A program made the translations under genes and the position numbers. The notes below the pieces were generated by a model that did no database searches, was not told the origin of the DNA, and was given only the letters and a program-made list of their open reading frames with translations. Below are positions 1 to 5,098 of a DNA stretch of 11,619 bases, piece after piece. The stretch lies in the NCBI GenBank assembly GCA_023145955.1, contig JAGLDA010000122.1:1-11619 (forward strand). The letters run 5' to 3'. Within the stretch, counting starts at the first letter, position 1, and each line of letters begins with the position of its first letter. This stretch comes from Bacteroidales bacterium. GTDB lineage: Bacteria; Bacteroidota; Bacteroidia; Bacteroidales; UBA1556.

Positions 1-18
1 CCCAGTAGGGAGGTTTAG

Positions 19-918
19 TTCAACATTGCATATAACCAAATAGAAAAAGATAGAATTATTTCATTGTTAAATGCCGAAAGTATTCCTTTAACAAATGTTG
101 ATTTTAAACTGTACGAAACTGATGATACTTGGATTAGAGATAATGGACCTATATATGTGAGAAACAAAAACGGAAATTTAGTTATTGAAGATTGGGGATT
201 TAATGGTTGGGGAAATAAAATTGATGATTTAACAGGACTTTTAATTCAATCAGATAAATGCAATAAAATCCCTTCGGAAATTGCATCTGACCAAGAAATG
301 ACAAAAATTGACCTAAATTCTGAAATGATAAATGAAGGCGGAAGTGTAGAAATTGATGGAAATGGTACATTAATGGCTTGTAAAAGTTCGATATTAAACA
401 ATAACAGAAATCCAGGAATGACACAAGACCAAGCCGAAACTATATTTAAAAAATATTTGGGAGTAACAAATTTTGTTTGGCTTGACGGTCAGGCAGGAAT
501 TGAAATTACAGACCAACATATTGACGGTTTTGCTAGATTTGGTAATTCAACTACAATTGTAACAATGGAACAAAATGATTTATTAAACTATGACATTCAG
601 CAACCTGACATAAATATATTATATTCGGCATCAGACAAAGACGGAAATCCATACACCTTTTTAAAATTGCCATTAACACAGAACAATGTATCCACAACAA
701 ACGGAACGAATTTAGGTTATAAGGGTTCATATGTGAATTACTATATTTCCAATACAAAAATATTAGCTCCAAATTATAATGACCCAAATGATGCAACAGT
801 AAATGCAATAATTCAAACTTTATATCCAACGAGAACGGTGGTTGGAATTGACGTCAGAAACTTATATGAGAATGGTGGAATGATACATTGTGTAACGCAA
901 CAACAGCCAATGGAATAA
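19..918 (+). CDS. 5'-truncated agmatine/peptidylarginine deiminase family protein (PAD_porph)
   Basis: Guanidino-modifying hydrolase of the PAD_porph family, which deiminates free agmatine or arginine residues to the ureido (citrulline-type) product plus ammonia. Numbering from the TTG at 64, visible motifs are TDDTWIRDNGP (19-29, substrate-binding Asp), NEGGS (90-94), the histidine motif EITDQHIDGFARF (H152) and the C-terminal GGMIHCVTQQQP with nucleophile C276, so the whole catalytic set is present. Family members are usually about 340-370 aa, so roughly 60-80 N-terminal residues are missing. An in-frame TAG lies at 16-18. The frame after it (FNIAYNQIEKD) already looks like family sequence, so TTG at 64 is not a natural start. 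Either a nonsense mutation broke the gene or its 5' part lies outside the window. The HIDG form, instead of the HVDN of classic agmatine deiminases, leaves the substrate open. Whether it was secreted cannot be seen. Confidence 0.8.
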   Translation, partial: FNIAYNQIEKDRIISLLNAESIPLTNVDFKLYETDDTWIRDNGPIYVRNKNGNLVIEDWGFNGWGNKIDDLTGLLIQSDKCNKIPSEIASDQEMTKIDLNSEMINEGGSVEIDGNGTLMACKSSILNNNRNPGMTQDQAETIFKKYLGVTNFVWLDGQAGIEITDQHIDGFARFGNSTTIVTMEQNDLLNYDIQQPDINILYSASDKDGNPYTFLKLPLTQNNVSTTNGTNLGYKGSYVNYYISNTKILAPNYNDPNDATVNAIIQTLYPTRTVVGIDVRNLYENGGMIHCVTQQQPME

Positions 919-928
919 GAATAAAAGC

Positions 929-997
929 CACTAACACCTAAGCATATAAAAATTCCGTTTGCGCTAGCACCTACGGTTTTTATGTGCATTGTTGAAC
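929..997 (+). repeat. attC-like recombination site candidate behind the deiminase gene
   Basis: A 69-bp element starts 10 bp after the deiminase stop codon. It ends with GTTGAAC (991-997), a full match to the integron R' core GTTRRRY, and begins with CACTAAC (929-935), a partial match to RYYYAAC. Between them lie inner arms 942-952 and 977-987 (11 pairs with one G-T wobble) plus CCG/CGG (955-957/974-976). A gene followed directly by such a site is the layout of an integron cassette. The left core is imperfect and no integrase gene is in view, so a plain hairpin is the alternative. Confidence 0.35.
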
Positions 998-1041
998 GAC
1001 ACCTACTTCGTTAAATACTCAGTATGAGTAGCGGTATCGTT
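995..1041. repeat. Imperfect hairpin next to the attC-like element
   Basis: Arms 995-1006 and 1028-1041 pair with one mismatch and a two-base bulge. An alternative inner stem, TACTCA (1016-1021) with TGAGTA (1025-1030), closes on a three-base loop. The right arm ends with GTTGAGT (1039-1045), another GTTRRRY match. It could be a second, degenerate folded recombination site or an RNA structure; function is unknown. Confidence 0.3.
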
Positions 1042-1172
1042 GAGTTACAGTGATTTGTAATTTCAATAAAAGGCAGTATTTTGCATTAAAAGGTATATGC
1101 CAAGCAGGAGCACTTAATTTGCTACACAAGAGAGAGAATATCGGTTTAATTATTCCATATTTGATAAAAGCA

Positions 1173-1205
1173 ACAATTATTCATATTAAAAATAATTGTA
1201 TTTTT
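1173..1205 (+). terminator. AT-only hairpin with T run, weak terminator candidate
   Basis: ACAATTATT (1173-1181) pairs perfectly with AATAATTGT (1191-1199) around a nine-base loop, followed by ATTTTT. The stem is almost all A-T, so it is thermodynamically weak, and no complete gene ends directly before it. It may terminate stray transcription from the left or simply be a mobile-element boundary structure. Confidence 0.3.
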
Positions 1206-1212
1206 GGGACTT

Positions 1213-1250
1213 AAGTGGTGCACTTTTCAATTATTAGGTGGTACACTTTT
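1213..1250. repeat. Two tandem dyads, 23-bp period, resembling an IS21-family end
   Basis: GTGGTGCACTTTT (1215-1227) and GTGGTACACTTTT (1238-1250) match at 12 of 13 bases. Each unit is itself a dyad: AAGTG-gtg-CACTT is perfect in the first, and the second has one mismatch. Multiple short repeats at the termini are a feature of IS21-family insertion sequences, so a solo IS end left by a deletion is the preferred reading. No transposase remnant is visible beside it. The alternative is a double operator, since 23 bp is close to two helical turns, but it lies about 90 bp upstream of the fic promoter. Confidence 0.4.
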
Positions 1251-1339
1251 GATTAATATATACAATATACACACCGCTAGTCAAAATGTAAAGAAAATCC
1301 TGAATATTTATCAATACACACTCTATATGTAAAGATTAT

Positions 1340-1370
1340 TTGATTTTCTTATCAAAAGAAGCTATCTTTG
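1340..1370 (+). promoter_or_regulatory. Bacteroidetes-type promoter of the fic gene
   Basis: TATCTTTG (1363-1370) fits the TAnnTTTG -7 box exactly, and TTG (1340-1342) lies 20 bp upstream as the -33 box. Transcription would begin around 1376-1378, leaving a leader of about 22 nt before the ATG at 1400. This is the best placed promoter in the left half of the window. Confidence 0.6.
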
Positions 1371-1399
1371 TGAAAGAATTTTATACAGATAAATAGAGA

Positions 1400-2461
1400 A
1401 TGTTAAAAAAACTACCAATAGAAAAGGATATTGAAACGAAAAAGGTTCTAAAAAAACTTGCTTCTGCTCATCGTGCATTGGCTGAATTAAAGGGAATAGT
1501 TGCTACTATACCAAATGAAAACATCTTAATTAATACTTTTGGTCTTCAAGAAGCAAAGGATAGTTCTGCAGTAGAGAATATAATCACAACCCACGATGAC
1601 GTTTATAAAGCAGAATTAAATCTTGATAGTTTTAAATCATTAAATGCAAAAGAAGTTCAGAATTATATTTCAGCTTTGAAAAAAGGATTTGCTTTAATAT
1701 CGAAAAATAAGATATTGACAAATAGAAACATAATGGCAATACAATCAGAATTAGAAAAAAACAATGCTGGTTTTAGAAAATTTCCTGGTACTGCTTTAAA
1801 AAATGCGACAACAGGAGAAATCGTTTATACACCACCACAAGAATATTCGGAAATTTTGGGTTTAATGTCCAACTTAGAAGAATTTATCAACGATGATCCA
1901 ATATCTGATTTTGACCCATTGGTAAAAATGGCAATTATTCATTATCAATTTGAAAGTATTCATCCTTTTTATGACGGAAATGGAAGAACAGGTAGAATAA
2001 TAAATGTTTTGTATCTAGTAATGAAAGATTTGCTAAACCTTCCAGTATTGTATTTAAGTCGATATATCATTTTGAATAAAGGAATGTATTATAAATTGCT
2101 ACAGGAAGTTAGAGAAACTGATAATTGGGAGAATTGGATATTGTATATGCTTGAAGCAGTTGAAGAAATTTCAAAAGAAACCATTATTTTAGTTGGAAAA
2201 ATAAGGGAATTGATTTTTGAATATAAAAATGTACTCAGGAGTAATTATAAATTCTACAGTCAAGATTTACTAAATAATTTATTTAAACATCCTTATACAA
2301 AGATTGAATTTGTTGAAAAAGATTTGGGTGTATCAAGAATAACTGCTGCAAAATATTTGAATAAATTAGCAAAAGATGGATTACTAGAAAAGAAAAAATT
2401 AGGAACAGGAAATTATTATATAAATGAGAAATTAATGAATTTATTAACGATGAAAATATAA
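1400..2461 (+). CDS. Fic family AMP-transferase, class II (self-inhibited), with C-terminal winged helix
   Basis: Fic enzymes transfer AMP from ATP to hydroxyl side chains of target proteins in the cytoplasm. This 353-aa protein shows the usual order: a Fic N-terminal domain with the inhibitory motif [S/T]xxxE[G/N] as SSAVEN (S55, E59, N60), a flap near 138-146 (TGEIVYTPP), the catalytic loop HPFYDGNGRTGR (H188, R196, R199), and a C-terminal winged helix-turn-helix from about 286 to 345. All catalytic residues are present, and the built-in Glu makes it class II, normally held inactive by its own N-terminal helix. The ATG at 1400 is 29 bp after a good -7 box. It stands alone, with no small antitoxin partner beside it, consistent with intramolecular inhibition. 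The winged helix may bind its own promoter; that is inference. The target is unknown. Confidence 0.93.
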   Translation: MLKKLPIEKDIETKKVLKKLASAHRALAELKGIVATIPNENILINTFGLQEAKDSSAVENIITTHDDVYKAELNLDSFKSLNAKEVQNYISALKKGFALISKNKILTNRNIMAIQSELEKNNAGFRKFPGTALKNATTGEIVYTPPQEYSEILGLMSNLEEFINDDPISDFDPLVKMAIIHYQFESIHPFYDGNGRTGRIINVLYLVMKDLLNLPVLYLSRYIILNKGMYYKLLQEVRETDNWENWILYMLEAVEEISKETIILVGKIRELIFEYKNVLRSNYKFYSQDLLNNLFKHPYTKIEFVEKDLGVSRITAAKYLNKLAKDGLLEKKKLGTGNYYINEKLMNLLTMKI

Positions 2462-2484
2462 ACACTTTGGCTAATAAAGACTCA

Positions 2485-2509
2485 TACATAATGTGGGATT
2501 TATCGTAAA
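2485..2509. repeat. 25-bp imperfect direct repeat, copy A
   Basis: Lies 23 bp after the fic stop codon and matches 3604-3628 at 22 of 25 positions, without gaps. Beyond these limits the two copies diverge. Together the copies bracket about 1.1 kb containing the Bro-N fragment and the FISUMP lipoprotein gene. Confidence 0.55.
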
Positions 2510-2544
2510 TTGAAAGATTTAAGAACCAAAGAAAATAGTTGTAA

Positions 2545-2712
2545 ACTAGAAAATTAATTGTTTCAAAAATCCGCAGCTATTGGAAATATCTTAAAGCTAA
2601 GTTGAAGAAAGAAAAAGGCCAAGTGGTTAGTGTTACTACCCAATTGAAAATACTTAACTGGAAAAACTATCTTTGCGAGCTAATTGAAGAAATATGGCAA
2701 CAGAAAACTTAA
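2545..2712 (+). pseudogene. Decayed Bro-N domain fragment (phage antirepressor type)
   Basis: The frame 2545-2712 has no usable start and encodes about 55 residues containing SYWKYLKAKLKKEKGQVVS and then TTQLKILNWKNYL. This matches from memory the Bro-N (BRO family N-terminal) pattern YWxxLKxxLKKExxxxVSxxTQLKxxxxDGKxYLTD, with the DGK triplet changed to NWK. Upstream, two in-frame stops (2536-2538 and 2542-2544) cut it off, and the helices before SYW and after NYL are lost, so it cannot fold as a domain. It is a relic of a prophage or mobile-element gene. The assignment rests on motif memory over about 40 residues; a chance open frame is less likely but possible. Confidence 0.5.
2644..2675 (+). 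promoter_or_regulatory. Promoter candidate for the FISUMP lipoprotein gene
   Basis: TATCTTTG (2668-2675) is an exact TAnnTTTG -7 box with TTG (2644-2646) 21 bp upstream. Start of transcription would be near 2682, giving a leader of about 90 nt to the ATG at 2774. The boxes lie inside the decayed Bro-N fragment, so the lipoprotein may now use a promoter formed from relic coding sequence. Confidence 0.45.
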
Positions 2713-2773
2713 TATTAGAATTTCTAAAACATACCACAAACCTTATAGGCAATTACTAATTAAAATAGATATA

Positions 2774-3532
2774 ATGAAAAATAGAATATCAAATTTTTTA
2801 CTGATAGGAATTATAGTATTATTAGTAATGTTCAATAGTTGCAAGAAAGATGATGACAACCCATCAGTTGATAATAATCCTCCTACAATAGGGCAGACAG
2901 GTACTTTTACAGATAGTAGAGATAACCATGTTTATAAATGGGTAGAAATAGGAAATCAAGTATGGATGGTAGAAAATCTTTCATATACGGGTAATGACAT
3001 TCAGCACATCGAAGATGATTATGATTGGTATGATAATAGCAATTCTGATGCTTGGGCTTATTACGATAATAGTACTAGTAATGGAAACAAATATGGAGTA
3101 TTGTATCAATGGGAAGGTGCTAATATAGCATGTCCTAGTGGTTGGCATATACCAACAAATGCCGAATGGATAGAATTAGAAAATTACTTAAAGAAAAATG
3201 GCTATTCCTATAATGGTACTGTTGGAGATAATGGGATTGCAAAATCATTAGCGGCTAATTCAGGTTGGAATACTTCAAAAAATGAAGGGGCAGTTGGTAA
3301 TTCTGATTTTTCTGAATTTATGAATACAACAGGCTTTACTGCTTTACCAGGTGGTTATCGTGCCTATACGGGAGAATTTGTTAACCTTTCTGAGGAAGGG
3401 TATTGGTGGAGTGCTACCGAGGATAGTAATGGCAATTATGGAAATTATAGTTTAAAGTTTGATAGTGACAAAATGTGGAGTTTCCATGACAATAAGCTTT
3501 ATGGCTTTAGTATACGTTGTATTAGAGATTAA
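2774..3532 (+). CDS. FISUMP-domain surface lipoprotein
   Basis: Predicted 252-aa lipoprotein carrying the Fibrobacter succinogenes major paralogous (FISUMP) domain, a secreted domain of unknown biochemical role that is abundant in Bacteroidota. The ATG at 2774 is chosen because a signal peptide follows at once: basic MKNR, a hydrophobic stretch at 8-20, and a lipobox-like FNSC with C23 as the lipidated residue. The next residues, KKDDD, resemble the lipoprotein export signal that sends Bacteroidota lipoproteins to the cell surface. Domain landmarks are VEIGNQVWMVENL (57-69), CPSGWHIPTNAEW (120-132), GFTALPGGYR (187-196), GYWWSATED (209-217) and the closing IRCIRD (247-252). C120 and C249 could form the family disulfide. 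An upstream TTG at 2684 would add 30 residues before the signal peptide and is not believed. It stands alone; an adhesive or surface role is only a guess. Confidence 0.88.
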   Translation: MKNRISNFLLIGIIVLLVMFNSCKKDDDNPSVDNNPPTIGQTGTFTDSRDNHVYKWVEIGNQVWMVENLSYTGNDIQHIEDDYDWYDNSNSDAWAYYDNSTSNGNKYGVLYQWEGANIACPSGWHIPTNAEWIELENYLKKNGYSYNGTVGDNGIAKSLAANSGWNTSKNEGAVGNSDFSEFMNTTGFTALPGGYRAYTGEFVNLSEEGYWWSATEDSNGNYGNYSLKFDSDKMWSFHDNKLYGFSIRCIRD

Positions 3533-3565
3533 GTAAATTATTTTGAGTTTCTCAGCCTATTGTAT

Positions 3566-3597
3566 AATTGTTTGAGTATTTCAGTTAAACAATTTTT
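3566..3597 (+). terminator. Weak intrinsic terminator after the FISUMP gene
   Basis: AATTGTTT (3566-3573) pairs with AAACAATT (3587-3594) around a 13-base loop, followed by TTT. It lies 34 bp after the stop codon. The low G+C and long loop make it a marginal terminator. Confidence 0.35.
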
Positions 3598-3603
3598 AGT
3601 AAT

Positions 3604-3628
3604 TACATAATGCGGTATTTGTCGTAAA
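3604..3628. repeat. 25-bp imperfect direct repeat, copy B
   Basis: Partner of 2485-2509 (22 of 25 identical, ungapped). It ends 10 bp before the LysE-family start codon, so it forms much of that gene's leader and may have replaced its original upstream region. Confidence 0.55.
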
Positions 3629-3638
3629 AAGAAAAATT

Positions 3639-4268
3639 ATGGAATTAGGATTAGTATTATCATTTATTGGGGCCTCTATTATTTTATCTTTTATGCCAGG
3701 GCCAGATAATATATTTGTATTAACAGAAAGCATAACAAAGGGGCAGCGAGATGGAATAGCTATTTCTATGGGGCTAAGCCTTGGAGTACTTATTCATACT
3801 TTGGCTGCAGCAACAGGATTATCAATAATTATTCAAAAGTCGGCAATTGCATTCTCTATTATTAAATATTTTGGCGCAGCATATCTTTTTTATCTAGCAT
3901 ATAAAGCAACCCAAGAAAAAAAGCAGGAATTAAATTTGCAATTTACCACAATTGATAAAGGATCGAAATTTTCGAAACTAGTTAAGAAGGGTTTTTTAAT
4001 GAATGTATTAAATCCCAAAGTGTCATTATTTTTTATAGCATTTCTGCCTCAATTTATAACTACAAATGGGATAAACATAACTATTCAGATGATTATTCTT
4101 GGGCTTATATTTATGGTACAGGCTTTCCTAATTTTTAGTTTAATTTCAATATTGTCGAGTAAATTAACTAGATACGTTAATAGTCCAAAGTTTTGGAAAA
4201 TAACCAAATGGAGCAAAATAAGTGTATTATCCATTCTAGGTCTAACTTTGGCCCTTTCTAGCAAATAG
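3639..4268 (+). CDS. LysE/RhtB family amino-acid exporter
   Basis: Inner-membrane exporter of the LysE superfamily, which expels amino acids such as lysine, threonine or homoserine lactone by proton exchange. At 209 aa it has the usual family length. Six hydrophobic segments are visible at about 5-25, 40-62, 68-90, 118-140, 148-172 and 190-207. The diagnostic first-helix motif PGPDN (20-24) is intact, as are GLSLGVLIHTLAAATGLS (45-62) and LNPKVSLFFIAFLPQF (124-139), all typical of RhtB-type members. The ATG at 3639 begins directly before the first membrane helix; no clear TAnnTTTG box precedes it, and the 25-bp repeat occupies its leader. It is convergent with the GIN-domain gene, 52 bp apart. 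The substrate cannot be told from sequence; no amino-acid regulator gene lies next to it. Confidence 0.9.
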   Translation: MELGLVLSFIGASIILSFMPGPDNIFVLTESITKGQRDGIAISMGLSLGVLIHTLAAATGLSIIIQKSAIAFSIIKYFGAAYLFYLAYKATQEKKQELNLQFTTIDKGSKFSKLVKKGFLMNVLNPKVSLFFIAFLPQFITTNGINITIQMIILGLIFMVQAFLIFSLISILSSKLTRYVNSPKFWKITKWSKISVLSILGLTLALSSK

Positions 4269-4278
4269 TGTCACTATT
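4264..4278. repeat. 15-bp palindrome over the LysE stop codon
   Basis: AATAGTG-T-CACTATT is a perfect dyad with a single central base, and its left arm contains the stop codon TAG (4266-4268). As RNA it folds as a five-bp stem with a five-base loop but has no T run after it, so it is not an intrinsic terminator. It might protect the mRNA 3' end or be chance. Confidence 0.35.
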
Positions 4279-4294
4279 GGAGGTTAATTAATAT

Positions 4295-4312
4295 AAAAAA
4301 GCAGAACTACTT
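4295..4312 (-). terminator. Weak terminator of the minus-strand sirtuin/GIN unit
   Basis: Read on the minus strand, AAGTA/TGCTT (4308-4312 with 4299-4303) form a five-bp stem with one wobble and a four-base loop, running into six T residues (4295-4300 on the complement). It begins 8 bp after the GIN gene stop. The short stem makes it only a candidate. Confidence 0.35.
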
Positions 4313-4320
4313 AGGCCACT

Positions 4321-5037
4321 TTATTTTCTATCAACATCGCTAGCTCCAGAAGTTCTTATATCAATTTTTGTAGGGCTTCCCTTATAAGTAATATTTGATG
4401 CTCCAGAAGCTTCTCCAGATAAACTTTTAGTAATAAATAGTTTAGCATTTGATGCGCCACTACAATCTACAACAGCATTTTCTACCTCTAAATTAAAAGC
4501 GCTAATATTACTCGCTCCAGAGCATTCTGCTTCCATATTGTTTGTAAAGCCACTTAGCTTTATATTCGCAGCTCCACTTATATCAATATCCAAATTTTTG
4601 CAGCGAAGTTTCAATTCCATTGAAGATGCTCCACTTTGCTCTATTTCCATATCATCATTATCGAATCGAGACTCGCTTAATAATGTAGCTGCTCCACTAA
4701 GGTCCACTCCAATAAGTTCTGCCATAGTAATATGAACTTTCATCTTTGTTGAATTATTAATACTACCTTTTGTGGATAATTTAAGCTCATTACCTTTTAC
4801 GCTAGTAATTATTTTCTCCATAAGGTTATCATCAGCTTCAATTACAACACTTTGGTTGTCACCTTTAGTTATAATAATATCAAAAGCATTTCCTGCATCA
4901 ATAGCATTAAATGTGCTAAGCTCTCGTGTTTGTTTTATTACATTTCCACTGCCATTAATTCTTGATTGAAAAATAAATGTAAACGATAATAATGTAAATA
5001 TTACTATTCCAATTCCAATTCCTTTTAAAACGCTCAT
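4321..5037 (-). CDS. GIN-domain (DUF2807) secreted beta-helix protein
   Basis: Predicted 238-aa exported protein of the DUF2807 'putative auto-transporter adhesin, head GIN domain' family, common in Bacteroidota and of unknown molecular role. The start at 5037 is chosen because a signal-anchor or signal peptide follows (MSVLKG, hydrophobic 6-24) and an A-rich stretch precedes it. An ATG at 5076 would put 13 polar residues in front. The mature part opens with the family signature GSGNVIKQTRELSTFNAID (29-47). The C-terminal half has seven SGA tripeptides at residues about 114, 135, 154, 173, 193, 211 and 230, mostly as SGAS or SGAA, 18-21 residues apart, as expected for stacked beta-helix coils. 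There is no lipobox cysteine. It lies 61 bp downstream of the sirtuin gene on the same strand and may be cotranscribed, but no functional link is evident. Confidence 0.87.
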   Translation of the reverse strand: MSVLKGIGIGIVIFTLLSFTFIFQSRINGSGNVIKQTRELSTFNAIDAGNAFDIIITKGDNQSVVIEADDNLMEKIITSVKGNELKLSTKGSINNSTKMKVHITMAELIGVDLSGAATLLSESRFDNDDMEIEQSGASSMELKLRCKNLDIDISGAANIKLSGFTNNMEAECSGASNISAFNLEVENAVVDCSGASNAKLFITKSLSGEASGASNITYKGSPTKIDIRTSGASDVDRK

Positions 5038-5098
5038 TTTTTTATTTTTTAAGTTATCAATATAAGACAGACGCATATTGTCTGCAAATAGTTACATA

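Larger units (their letters stand above)
919..1399. other. 481-bp intergenic stretch with mobile-element debris
   Basis: No coding frame of note is visible on either strand. From left to right it holds an attC-like folded element, an adjoining imperfect hairpin, an AT-only hairpin with a T run, two tandem dyads resembling an IS21-family end, and the fic promoter; each is listed separately. The density of structured, unrelated pieces suggests repeated insertion and loss at this spot, which is an inference. Confidence 0.6.

Noticed and set aside
919..1399. CRISPR array or tRNA gene in the large left gap
   Set aside because: Only two copies of a short dyad are present, without regular spacers, and no cloverleaf or CCA-type arrangement could be found. 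The same holds for the other intergenic regions.
1400..2461. Fic as the toxin of a two-gene toxin-antitoxin pair
   Set aside because: No small antitoxin gene lies on either side, and the inhibitory motif is already inside the protein (SSAVEN, 55-60), so it is class II rather than class I.
2684..2773. TTG start extending the FISUMP protein by 30 residues
   Set aside because: The extension is polar and basic and would bury the signal peptide. The ATG at 2774 starts a clean lipoprotein signal, and the upstream TTG sits only about 9 bp after the proposed -7 box.
5038..5076. Upstream ATG adding 13 residues to the GIN-domain protein
   Set aside because: The extra residues (MRLSYIDNLKNKK) precede an otherwise standard signal peptide beginning at 5037, where an A-rich translation start region typical of this phylum lies.
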